A stretch of 28,539 nt of DNA from an uncultured Veillonella sp. (GTDB taxonomy: Bacteria > Bacillota > Negativicutes > Veillonellales > Veillonellaceae), in contig USAV01000012.1 of the NCBI GenBank assembly GCA_900552715.1, forward strand, positions 1-28,539, given 5' to 3'. Each line of letters starts with the position of its first letter. Positions within the stretch are counted from its first letter, which is position 1. Shown piece after piece: positions 17,115 through 25,387 of this stretch. Under the pieces are notes generated by a model that was not told the origin of the DNA, ran no database searches, and saw only the letters and a list, made by a program, of their open reading frames with translations. The position numbers and the translations under genes are program-made.

Positions 17115-17729
17115 TTATTTTGATTCTTGTAAAACTGTCTCTATACACTCATTCCAAATAGTATTCAACTGTACTGTTAAATCATGAGGCGTACCATTAT
17201 TATCAACGATTATATCTGCATAGGCACGTTTATCATCAAGCCGCATTTGACTATTAATACGAGCAAGGGCATCCTCTCTCGTATATCCATTACGACTCAT
17301 TAAACGTTCGATTTGAGTCGTTTCATTCACATATACGAGCCACACCTCATCCATCATGGTATACCATTCCCCTTCGATGAGTAATGGAATATCATAGATT
17401 AAAATTGGCGTATTTCCTTGTTCATATTGAGATGTTAACTCCATAATACGATTGCGTATATGTGTTTTTAGACAACTATTTAATAATTGTCGTTTTTCTT
17501 CATTGTGAAAGACTATAGCACCAAGCGCTTCACGATTGAGTGTGCCATCAGCATGTAAAACATGAGAACCAAAGGTATCTACAATGGCTTTTAAACCCTC
17601 AGTACCTGGCTCTACTACTTCACGAGCTACAATATCAGCATCGATATAGGGTATTCCTTTGTCCTTAAAATAGGTAAGGACTGTACTCTTGCCTGATGCA
17701 ATACCACCAGTTAAGCCTATTTTAAACAT
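17115..17729 (-). CDS. coaE: Dephospho-CoA kinase
   Basis: Last step of coenzyme A synthesis: phosphorylates the 3'-OH of dephospho-CoA. The 204 residues begin MFKIGLTGGIASGKSTVLTYF with the P-loop, followed by IDADIVAREVVEPGTEGL, IYDIPLLIEGEWYTMMDEVWLV and RMRLDDKRAYADIIVDNNGT-like segments. It lies 34 nt downstream of polA and is most likely co-transcribed with it, a common pairing. Confidence 0.95.
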   Translation of the reverse strand: MFKIGLTGGIASGKSTVLTYFKDKGIPYIDADIVAREVVEPGTEGLKAIVDTFGSHVLHADGTLNREALGAIVFHNEEKRQLLNSCLKTHIRNRIMELTSQYEQGNTPILIYDIPLLIEGEWYTMMDEVWLVYVNETTQIERLMSRNGYTREDALARINSQMRLDDKRAYADIIVDNNGTPHDLTVQLNTIWNECIETVLQESK

Positions 17730-17763
17730 ATATACCTTCTAACACGTAATACTATCAATTAAA

Positions 17764-20385
17764 CTATTTTACCAATGCCCAGTTCTCAGCATGATGCACA
17801 TCTACAATGAGAGGAACCTGTAATTCTACTACAGATTGCATTGTAGAACGCAATACTTCTTCAACTGCGTCTAATTCATCATTCACTACTTCTAATACAA
17901 GTTCGTCATGTACTTGTAATAAAAGTCGAGATTTAAAGTTTCCTTCCTCTAGCTTTTGCTCAACTTGGTTCATTGCTAACTTGATAATATCTGCAGCAGT
18001 ACCTTGAATTGGTGTATTCATCGCCGTACGTTCAGCAAAAGAACGACGGTTAAAGTTGCGGCTGTTAATATCAGGAAGTTCGCGTTGACGGCCGAACATA
18101 GTGCGAACCTTACCAGTTTCATGAGCCTCCTGAACCATACGATCCATGTACTCTTTAACCTTAGGATAACGGCTAAAGTATAAGTCTATATAATTCTTAG
18201 CTTCAGCTCGTGTAATACCAAGATCACGAGATAAACCAAAGTCAGAAATACCGTAAATAATACCGAAGTTAATAGCTTTCGCATGAGAACGCTCTTCGCT
18301 CGTTACGTCCTCTTGAGATTTACCTAGTACCTCTGCAGCGGTAAAGCGGTGAATATCCTTTCCATCAACGAAAGCTTTAATTAACGCTTCATCGCCAGAA
18401 AGATGCGCTAAAATGCGTAACTCAATTTGAGAATAATCAGCACTCACTAATGTGTCGTACCCTGCACCTGGATAGAATAAGGCACGAATTTCACGGCCTT
18501 TTTCTGTACGAACAGGAATATTTTGTAAGTTAGGATCAGAGGAACTAAGACGTCCTGTAGCTGTAACCATTTGATTAAAGGTAGTGTGAATACGCTTAGT
18601 CTTATCATTAATAAGAACTGCCAAGCCTTCTAAGTAAGTAGAAACTAACTTAGCAACAGAACGGTATGCCAAGATTTTTTCCACGATTGGACTTTCATTA
18701 CGCAACATATCAAGTACTTCAGCATCTGTAGAATATCCAGTCTTAGTCTTCTTAATAACTGGTAAGTTCATCTTTTCGAATAAGATAACACCTAGTTGTT
18801 TAGGAGAGTTTATGTTGAAAGTTTCACCTGCCAAATCATAAATCTCTTGCTGTACTTGAGCTAATTCCTCTTTAAAGCGAGCTGTCGTTTCAGCCAGTTT
18901 ATTTGTATCAATGTATATACCATTTTTCTCCATTACTACTAATGTATGAATCAATGGCAACTCAATAGTTTCATATAAAGACCATAACTCTTCACGTCGA
19001 GCAGATTCACAAGCTACATCGTTCATAGCAAGTAAAGCTTTCACCATAGATACACACTCTACATCTACGCTACCGCTGGCAATACTAGGCACAGAAAAAC
19101 GTTCCGTTAAATATAGATACCCGTAGTTAGTACGCGTAGGATCTAACAAGTATGCTAGAAGAGACATATCATGAATACGTACAGTGTTATCATTATTAAA
19201 CAAAGAGATTTCAGCTGGTGACTCGTCACCTAATGCTTCTATTAGTTCTTTTGTTTGAGTAGTAACAATGGCCTTAGCCCCTTGTAGTACTGGTAAAACC
19301 GCCTTTGTATCATTTGTTTTAACGACAGTATCACCATTAGAAAGATAGGCAGTCTCGATTGTTCTAAATGGAGTTTTGCCATCGAGCACAACATGTACTG
19401 CTACTGTTTTATCTGTATAGAAGTCAGGAGTTAGCGCCTTAGCATCAGCTAAATCGTCTAAAGAAATTTCTTCTTGTGGTGCAAAGAGAGAGCCGGGATC
19501 ACCAAAAGCTGCTTCCTCTCCGCCCATTACTTGTACAATACGAGGTGTTAATTTAGTAAAGCCAAGAGTTTCAAATAAAGGCTGTACCTCAGAGGTATGG
19601 AAATTTTGTACAAAGTCTTCTACCTTGTAAGATAAGTCCATATCCGTTTTGATGGTAGCTAACTCACGAGATAAGAACGCTAAGTCTTTATTTTCAACTA
19701 GTCGCTCTTTTAATTTCTTACCAGAAATATCTTCAATGTGGTCATATACAGACTCAAGATTACCGTATTCTGTAATCAATTTAAGAGCCGTTTTTTCACC
19801 TACACCTGGTACACCTGGAATATTATCGGAAGAATCCCCCATAAGAGCTTTCATTTCGATAACCTTATCAGGACCATAGCCATAGAGTTCCTCCATGTTA
19901 TCTAAAGTAACCTCTAACATGTCAGAAATGCCTTTTTTAGTTAAGAAAACATGACTATGCTCTGTTACGAGTTGAAGGTTATCGCGGTCACCAGTAATAA
20001 TTTGAACAGCCATCTCTGGTGTACCAAATTTCTTACTTAAGGATCCGAGGATATCGTCCCCTTCAAAACCTTCTTCTTCGATAACACAAATGCCCAATGC
20101 TTTTAATACATCTTGAATAAGGCTAAATTGAGGTCGTAAATCCTCTGGTGCATCTGGACGATTACCTTTATATTCGCTGTACATTTCTGTACGGAATGTC
20201 TGACGACCTTTATCAAAAGCTACTGCAATATAATCCGGATTGATTTCTTCATACAATTTAATGAGCATTGTTAAGAAACCGTACACCGCGTTCGTTGGAG
20301 TACCTAAAGCAGACTTCAACGGTGGTAATGCAAAAAATGCACGGAATAACAAACTACTGCCATCTATAATCATTAATTTTTTCAT
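17764..20385 (-). CDS. polA: DNA polymerase I
   Basis: Repair and Okazaki-fragment polymerase. I place the start at the ATG of MKKLMIIDGSSLL (20383-20385), because the upstream GTG is part of the GAGG ribosome binding site; this gives 873 residues. Domains: a 5' nuclease (GSSLLFRAFFAL, GDRDNLQLV, GVPGVGEKTALKLI), a degenerate 3'-5' exonuclease region (about 310-450) in which the DxE motif is not seen (VAVHVVLDGK), and a family A polymerase (LVSADYSQIELRILAHLSGD, AKAINFGIIYGIS, LLLQVHDELVLEV). Proofreading is therefore probably absent, as in Bacillus-type Pol I. Confidence 0.95.
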   Translation of the reverse strand: MKKLMIIDGSSLLFRAFFALPPLKSALGTPTNAVYGFLTMLIKLYEEINPDYIAVAFDKGRQTFRTEMYSEYKGNRPDAPEDLRPQFSLIQDVLKALGICVIEEEGFEGDDILGSLSKKFGTPEMAVQIITGDRDNLQLVTEHSHVFLTKKGISDMLEVTLDNMEELYGYGPDKVIEMKALMGDSSDNIPGVPGVGEKTALKLITEYGNLESVYDHIEDISGKKLKERLVENKDLAFLSRELATIKTDMDLSYKVEDFVQNFHTSEVQPLFETLGFTKLTPRIVQVMGGEEAAFGDPGSLFAPQEEISLDDLADAKALTPDFYTDKTVAVHVVLDGKTPFRTIETAYLSNGDTVVKTNDTKAVLPVLQGAKAIVTTQTKELIEALGDESPAEISLFNNDNTVRIHDMSLLAYLLDPTRTNYGYLYLTERFSVPSIASGSVDVECVSMVKALLAMNDVACESARREELWSLYETIELPLIHTLVVMEKNGIYIDTNKLAETTARFKEELAQVQQEIYDLAGETFNINSPKQLGVILFEKMNLPVIKKTKTGYSTDAEVLDMLRNESPIVEKILAYRSVAKLVSTYLEGLAVLINDKTKRIHTTFNQMVTATGRLSSSDPNLQNIPVRTEKGREIRALFYPGAGYDTLVSADYSQIELRILAHLSGDEALIKAFVDGKDIHRFTAAEVLGKSQEDVTSEERSHAKAINFGIIYGISDFGLSRDLGITRAEAKNYIDLYFSRYPKVKEYMDRMVQEAHETGKVRTMFGRQRELPDINSRNFNRRSFAERTAMNTPIQGTAADIIKLAMNQVEQKLEEGNFKSRLLLQVHDELVLEVVNDELDAVEEVLRSTMQSVVELQVPLIVDVHHAENWALVK

Positions 20386-20588
20386 AAGACACCTCACTTA
20401 ATTCTATCCTTTATTATAACATAAGGGAGTCAACTAACTTTTAAAATCAACATAATTAAATAATTACAATATTGGCTAATATATTAATAATCTTGATTTC
20501 ATAAAATAGGCTTATATGGTATAGTTAATAAGCAGTAGAAATGTTTTATACTTCATATTAATAAGGAAAATATTGGGCTGAAAAGTCC

Positions 20589-20617
20589 TTGCGTATCAAT
20601 ATGTGGTATGATATAAT
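20589..20617 (+). promoter_or_regulatory. Promoter of rpsT
   Basis: TTGCGT (20589-20594) and TATAAT (20612-20617) with a 17-nt spacer, about 40 nt before the start codon. The polA side of this divergent region (20386-20460, minus strand) contains a TATAAT but no well-placed -35. Confidence 0.75.
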
Positions 20618-20657
20618 CATTCAGGTATAAGAAACGATTTTTAAGGAGGTGACTCAA

Positions 20658-20918
20658 TTGCCAAACATTAAATCCAGTATTAGAAGCGTAAAAACGGATG
20701 CTGAACGTCGTGCGAAAAACGCCGCTGTAAAATCTCAAATCCGTACAGCAGCTCGTAAAACCGTTGAAGCTGTTCAAGCAGGCGCAGTAGAAGAAGCAAA
20801 ACAAGCACTTGTTCATGCTACTAGCGTAATTGATAAAGCAGCCTCCAAAGGTGTACTTCATAAAAACACTGCAGCTCGCAAAAAATCCAACCTTGCAGCT
20901 AAAGTAAACGCTTTATAA
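20658..20918 (+). CDS. rpsT: 30S ribosomal protein S20
   Basis: Binds 16S rRNA in the body of the small subunit. The start is the TTG at 20658-20660: AAGGAGG lies 8 nt upstream, and the product MPNIKSSIRSVKTDAERR matches the family start MPNIKSAIKR. The earlier GTG at 20649 lies within the ribosome binding site and is rejected. The 86 residues are rich in Lys, Arg and Ala and helical throughout. A TTG start for rpsT is also used elsewhere and can be part of feedback control. Confidence 0.95.
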   Translation: MPNIKSSIRSVKTDAERRAKNAAVKSQIRTAARKTVEAVQAGAVEEAKQALVHATSVIDKAASKGVLHKNTAARKKSNLAAKVNAL

Positions 20919-20935
20919 TTTCTAAAGCAAGTAAG

Positions 20936-20971
20936 ACAGTCTCTCGGATATCCGTTGAGACTGTTTTTTTT
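20936..20971 (+). terminator. Intrinsic terminator after rpsT
   Basis: ACAGTCTC and GAGACTGT pair around a 13-nt loop, followed by eight T. It separates rpsT from the kinase-phosphatase-ligase gene. Confidence 0.88.
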
Positions 20972-21062
20972 ATGCTTTTTTCAATTTTTCAATAATATTC
21001 TTTTCGTTTTTTATACAGTTATATTTTATTACGCCCTATGGGCAGATTAGAGGACTATTACT

Positions 21063-23267
21063 ATGAGAACACTATTATTAATGCGTGGTGCTCCTGCTAG
21101 TGGTAAGTCTCAGTGGATTCGTGACAACAATCTTGAGGCTTACACCTTAGAAGCCGATCATTTCCGTATGCTATTACGCAGCCCTTCTCTTGGTGAGGAC
21201 GGTTGGTATATTTCACAAGAGGATAATGGTCCGGCCTGGGAGCTCCTCCTAGATTGCTTAGAAAAACGAATGAGCAATGGCGACTTTGTCGTTTTAGATG
21301 CTACCCACACTACATCTAAAGCTGTTAATGCATATAAAGAATTGCTTAACAAATATAAATATACTGTATATTACTACGAACCAGATACATCACTAGAAGA
21401 ATGCTTGGCTCGTAATGCAGAACGTACAGATTACAAACGAGTACCGGAGCAAGTCATTCACCGTATGCACAAGGTGATTAAGACAACACCATTACCAAAG
21501 TTTTGTAAGAAAATAAATTCTATCGATGAAATCAACAATTACTTTACCGTAAATTTGACAAATCAATATGAACGAGTGCGTATCATTGGTGATATTCACG
21601 GTTGTTACACGGCATTACAACAAGCTATCTCACCTTGGGATGAAAAAACACTTTACATCTTTTGTGGTGACTATTTGGAACGCGGTATTGAAAATAAAGA
21701 AATGATGTACGAAATGATGCGTCTTAGTACATTGCCTAATACTATTATGTTAGAAGGTAATCACGAACGACATATCGCAAACTTTGCTTTCAATACAAAT
21801 TTAGATCGTTCCAAACGATTTATGAAAGAAGTAGTAGCACCTATCATAAAAGATATGACGAAAAAAGAAGTAGAATCTCTTCAACGAGAGTTACGCCTCT
21901 TTTATAAATCACTTCGTCAATGCTACCCTTTCATTTTTCATGGCAAAAAATATTTAGTTTCCCATGGTGGTCTCTCCTATGTACCTAACATGACCTTTAT
22001 AGCTACGTCTATCTTTATTAATGGGTTCGGAGCTTACGAAACAGATATTGCTAAAATATATGATACTAATTACGAAAAAGGATTGTGTCAGGACTTTATT
22101 CAAATTCATGGTCACCGCGGTGTTCCCGATGGTAAGTACTCCTTCTGTTTAGAAGGCGAAGTTGAATTTGGTGGCGAGCTTAAATATATTGATATCACTG
22201 CAGATTCTTTCACTAAACATGGAATAAAAAACGATGTGTACGATAAAGATTACATGCGCCATGAATATCAAAATATGACACAACATGTTATCTTCACACA
22301 AAATGAAGATATTAATATTTTAGGTAATTCTAAATTAGTAAAAGTAAAAAAATGCTCCCCTAACCTATACTCCTTGAATTTTACCTCTCGTGTATTCCAT
22401 AAACGACTATGGAACGAAAGTACCGTACAAGCGCGAGGATTATTTGTAGATCGCTTAACAGGAGATGTAAAACTACGTAGTTATAATAAATTTTTTAATC
22501 TCAACGAACGCCCAGAAACAGAGTTAAATAATTTGGCTAACACACTTTCCTTCCCTGTTGAAATTCGAACTAAAGAAAATGGATACCTTGCTATCCTTGG
22601 TGTTATCAAAGATGAACTAGTTTTTGCATCCAAATCTACTACAGAAGGTATACATGTAGATTTGTTTAAAGATTTATTCAAAAAATTACCTGAAGCCTTA
22701 CAAGAAGAAATTAAAGAGCTATTAAAGCGTAATAACTGCTCTATGATGTTCGAAGTCATCAGCCAAGAAGATACACATATTATAAAATATGACCAAGATC
22801 ATCTGTATGTGCTTGATATGATTCAAAATACATTAGATGTAAATGGCAAGCATATTGATGTATCTTTCTCTAGAGAAAGGTTAGCAGAACTAGATTCCAT
22901 CCTTAAAAAGTATGACATTCAATTAATATCTATTGTAAAAACAATTCAACAAGTTAATACTATGGATGAACTAGAGAATATCATTAATGAGGAACTTAAT
23001 TCATACCATGAATCTGAAGGCTTTGTACTAGTTGATAGCAATGGCTTTATGACAAAATTTAAAGGTCCTTATTACAATACTTGGAAGTACCGACGAAATC
23101 AAATTCTAGAACCATATCAACAAAACGGCAAAATTCCTTATGAAAAATGTAAAAACGAAGATGATAAAAAATTTGCAGATTTCTTAAGTACACTAGAGTA
23201 TGATGTAGTTTGTAAATCTACCTTACTAAATATTAAAGAAATGATGGAAAGTAAAGGCTTACTATAA
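21063..23267 (+). CDS. Polynucleotide kinase - calcineurin phosphatase - T4 Rnl1-like RNA ligase fusion
   Basis: A 734-residue protein with three enzymatic parts. Residues 1-150: 5'-polynucleotide kinase (GAPASGKS at 9-16, LEADHFR, VVLDATH, and the lid RNAERTDYKRVPEQVIHRM). Residues 170-380: calcineurin-type phosphoesterase (GDIHG 176-180, GDYLERG 202-208, GNHE 232-235, SHGG 300-303, HGHRG 349-353; the usual VDRG is LERG). Residues 435-700: nucleotidyltransferase of the T4 Rnl1 type (ARGLFVD, KFFNLNE, TKENG with Lys 504 as likely nucleophile, MFEV, SEGFVLVD, KFKGPYYN). It should heal and seal broken RNA (remove the 3' phosphate, phosphorylate the 5' end, join). The order resembles clostridial Pnkp, but the ligase looks closer to Rnl1. 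No hen1 is present. AGAGGA lies 9 nt before the ATG. Confidence 0.85.
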   Translation: MRTLLLMRGAPASGKSQWIRDNNLEAYTLEADHFRMLLRSPSLGEDGWYISQEDNGPAWELLLDCLEKRMSNGDFVVLDATHTTSKAVNAYKELLNKYKYTVYYYEPDTSLEECLARNAERTDYKRVPEQVIHRMHKVIKTTPLPKFCKKINSIDEINNYFTVNLTNQYERVRIIGDIHGCYTALQQAISPWDEKTLYIFCGDYLERGIENKEMMYEMMRLSTLPNTIMLEGNHERHIANFAFNTNLDRSKRFMKEVVAPIIKDMTKKEVESLQRELRLFYKSLRQCYPFIFHGKKYLVSHGGLSYVPNMTFIATSIFINGFGAYETDIAKIYDTNYEKGLCQDFIQIHGHRGVPDGKYSFCLEGEVEFGGELKYIDITADSFTKHGIKNDVYDKDYMRHEYQNMTQHVIFTQNEDINILGNSKLVKVKKCSPNLYSLNFTSRVFHKRLWNESTVQARGLFVDRLTGDVKLRSYNKFFNLNERPETELNNLANTLSFPVEIRTKENGYLAILGVIKDELVFASKSTTEGIHVDLFKDLFKKLPEALQEEIKELLKRNNCSMMFEVISQEDTHIIKYDQDHLYVLDMIQNTLDVNGKHIDVSFSRERLAELDSILKKYDIQLISIVKTIQQVNTMDELENIINEELNSYHESEGFVLVDSNGFMTKFKGPYYNTWKYRRNQILEPYQQNGKIPYEKCKNEDDKKFADFLSTLEYDVVCKSTLLNIKEMMESKGLL

Positions 23268-23306
23268 TTAAATAATAAATATTAAAGAAATATACTTCTA
23301 TTAAGT

Positions 23307-23341
23307 AAAAAAGACCAACTTATGATGTACATAAGTTGGTC
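23307..23341 (-). terminator. Hairpin terminator between the RNA-repair gene and deoB
   Basis: GACCAACTTATG (23313-23324) and CATAAGTTGGTC (23330-23341) form a perfect 12-bp stem with a 5-nt loop. On the minus strand it is followed by six T, suited to ending deoB transcripts. On the plus strand it is followed by GTTCTTT, so it may be weakly bidirectional. Confidence 0.8.
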
Positions 23342-23369
23342 GTTCTTTATGATGTAACTATCTATTTTA

Positions 23370-23415
23370 AAGATACTACCAGTTAAAAATAAATATTTTT
23401 AACTGGTAGTATCTT
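23370..23415. repeat. 46-bp perfect inverted repeat
   Basis: Two 22-nt arms, beginning AAGATACTACCAG and ending CTGGTAGTATCTT, are perfectly complementary around a 2-nt spacer (AA). It lies in the convergent gap between the RNA-repair gene and deoB. Neither side has a strong T run, so it is not a classical terminator, though it can form a very stable RNA hairpin or a DNA cruciform. Confidence 0.9.
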
Positions 23416-23519
23416 CATATATAGCATATTATCATTGTTATTTTGAAATTATGTTATTTTTGTATATAGATCGTAATCTAGTATTCTAAACCTAAATATA
23501 CAAAAAACATATGAGAAAA

Positions 23520-24692
23520 TTATTTACTAAGTTTCTCCAAAAACGATGTGCCAATACCCCATTGTTTTAGTCCAAAGTTTTCTAAAATGGTTTCACCAAT
23601 ATCGGCAAAGCTTTTTCTATCCCCAAGGTTTATAGGCCCATTTATTCGTGGACTATATCCAAGAATAGGTACTAATTCACGGGTGTGATCTGTTCCCTTC
23701 CATGTTGGATCATTACCATGGTCCGCGGTAATAAGCAATAAGTCGTCATCATTGAGCATTGGTATTAACCCACCAAGTTGGTAGTCAAAATCTTCAATAC
23801 CTCGTTTATAACCTTCTACATTTCTACGATGACCGTAAAGGCTATCAAATTCAACAAGGTTTACCATCATTAGACCGTAATCAAATGTAGAGCCTAATAG
23901 ATATGGAACCATATTCATGCCATGAGCATTAGATTTGGTAGGATAGCTTTCATCCCAACCAACATGAGCATAGATATCTCCAATTTTACCGACTGCTACC
24001 GTTGGCATACCTGCATCTTGTAACTCTTGTTGTACCATTTTTTTCTCTGGCATGCGACTATAGTCATGACGGTTAGATGTGCGTACAAAACTACCAAGTT
24101 CACCTACAAATGGACGTGCTATGATACGGCCTACATAGTAATCTCCAACGCAAACCTTATCACGGGTAATTTGGCATATACGATATAACTCATCTAGAGG
24201 AATGATATCTTCATGGGCCGCAATTTGAAACACCGAATCTGCAGACGTATATACGATGGGCTTACCAGTTTTAATATGTTCGGCCCCTAAACGTTCAATA
24301 ATTTCTGTACCAGATGCAACTTCATTACCTAAATAACCATAGCCTGTTTCCTTTGTAAAAGTATCCATTAATTCTTTTGGAAAACCTTCGTAAAAGGTTG
24401 GGAATGGAACGGTAACAGGATGCCCCATCATTTCCCAATGGCCACTAGTCGTATCTTTACCGGTACTGAGCTCTGCCATACGGCCAAAAGCACCGTTAAT
24501 GCTTTTACCAGTATCAGAAATATCAGCAATGCGACCTAAACCGATAGATTTTAAATTAGGACAATGGATTTGACCTGCTGTTGATTCAATATGCCCTAAT
24601 GTATTAGAACCTTCATCACCAAACTTCGCAGCATCAGCAGCGTGGCCAATACCTACAGAGTCCATAACTAATAGGATAATTCGTTTAAACAT
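23520..24692 (-). CDS. deoB: Phosphopentomutase
   Basis: Interconverts (deoxy)ribose-1-phosphate and -5-phosphate in nucleoside salvage. The 390 residues are family length: metal-binding MDSVGIGHAADAAKFGDEGSNTLGH, the phosphothreonine segment GKDTTSGHWEMMG, VNLVEFDSLYGHRRN, and the second metal half LLITADHGNDPTWKGTDHTRE. GGAGG precedes the ATG by 6-7 nt. It follows the Nudix gene by 21 nt and is very likely co-transcribed with it. Confidence 0.96.
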   Translation of the reverse strand: MFKRIILLVMDSVGIGHAADAAKFGDEGSNTLGHIESTAGQIHCPNLKSIGLGRIADISDTGKSINGAFGRMAELSTGKDTTSGHWEMMGHPVTVPFPTFYEGFPKELMDTFTKETGYGYLGNEVASGTEIIERLGAEHIKTGKPIVYTSADSVFQIAAHEDIIPLDELYRICQITRDKVCVGDYYVGRIIARPFVGELGSFVRTSNRHDYSRMPEKKMVQQELQDAGMPTVAVGKIGDIYAHVGWDESYPTKSNAHGMNMVPYLLGSTFDYGLMMVNLVEFDSLYGHRRNVEGYKRGIEDFDYQLGGLIPMLNDDDLLLITADHGNDPTWKGTDHTRELVPILGYSPRINGPINLGDRKSFADIGETILENFGLKQWGIGTSFLEKLSK

Positions 24693-24713
24693 ATATCCTC
24701 CTATTACGTACTA

Positions 24714-25247
24714 TTATTTGAGGTACGGCATTGCAAGCATAAGCGCTGCCAAAGATTTGCTATCCTTAATTTGCTCAGCCTTGATAGCCTCTAATAATTC
24801 AGGTAAAGTAAAATACTCAAGCTCAACGTATTCATCTGGATCCCAATTAGTTTCACCCATAGTAAGATCTTTTGCTAAGTATAAATGTAATACTTCGTTA
24901 CAGAAACCTGGGCTTGTCGCAATTGTACCCAACGGAATCCATTGATTGGCACGATAACCTGTCTCCTCTGCTAACTCACGTTTCGCACAGTTAAGAGGCT
25001 CTTCATTAGGATCTAATTTACCCGCTGGAATTTCAAGCAAAGGCTGTTGCAAAGCATAACGGAACTGACGCTCCATTACAATTTTATTATCTTCTGTAAC
25101 AACTACAATAGCTGTAGCACCAGGATGATGAACAACCTCACGCCACGCTTCATTACCATTTACATCAGCTATATCATAAGTAACTTTAATTAGTTTACCA
25201 TCAAACTTCATTTCGCTTGATTTTTGTATTTCTTTGCTAATTGCCAT
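24714..25247 (-). CDS. nudF: Nudix hydrolase, ADP-ribose pyrophosphatase type
   Basis: A 177-residue Nudix protein. The Nudix box is complete: GKLDPNEEPLNCAKRELAEETGY near residue 96 (GX5EX7REUXEEXGU). The N-terminal half (VDVNGNEAWREVVHHPGATAIVVV) and LEIPAGKL are typical of ADP-ribose hydrolases, giving AMP and ribose-5-phosphate. That product fits the neighbouring phosphopentomutase. GAGGA precedes the ATG by 7 nt. Confidence 0.9.
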   Translation of the reverse strand: MAISKEIQKSSEMKFDGKLIKVTYDIADVNGNEAWREVVHHPGATAIVVVTEDNKIVMERQFRYALQQPLLEIPAGKLDPNEEPLNCAKRELAEETGYRANQWIPLGTIATSPGFCNEVLHLYLAKDLTMGETNWDPDEYVELEYFTLPELLEAIKAEQIKDSKSLAALMLAMPYLK

Positions 25248-25298
25248 ATATAATTCCTCGTATATATAATGAATATTACCTTATAAAACCTACTCTTC

Positions 25299-25307
25299 AT
25301 TATAGCA
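25299..25307 (-). promoter_or_regulatory. Extended -10 promoter of nudF-deoB
   Basis: Minus-strand TGCTATAAT (TGn-TATAAT) about 50 nt before the nudF start; the -35 region is T-rich but not consensus. Confidence 0.5.
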
Positions 25308-25321
25308 CAAATTATGTACAC

Positions 25322-25367
25322 AAAAATAAGGTCCTACTAGTCAGAAACAGACTAATAAGAACCTTAT
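25322..25367 (-). terminator. Intrinsic terminator after the TROVE/vWA gene
   Basis: On the minus strand ATAAGGTTCTTATTAGTC pairs with GACTAGTAGGACCTTAT (a few G-U or mismatched positions) and is followed by TTTTTG. It separates the TROVE/vWA gene from nudF-deoB. Confidence 0.8.
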
Positions 25368-25387
25368 GTAATAAGATTATATATAAA

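Noticed and set aside
20649..20657. GTG start for rpsT at 20649
   Set aside because: The GTG is inside the AAGGAGGTG ribosome binding site; the TTG at 20658 gives the conserved MPNIK start.
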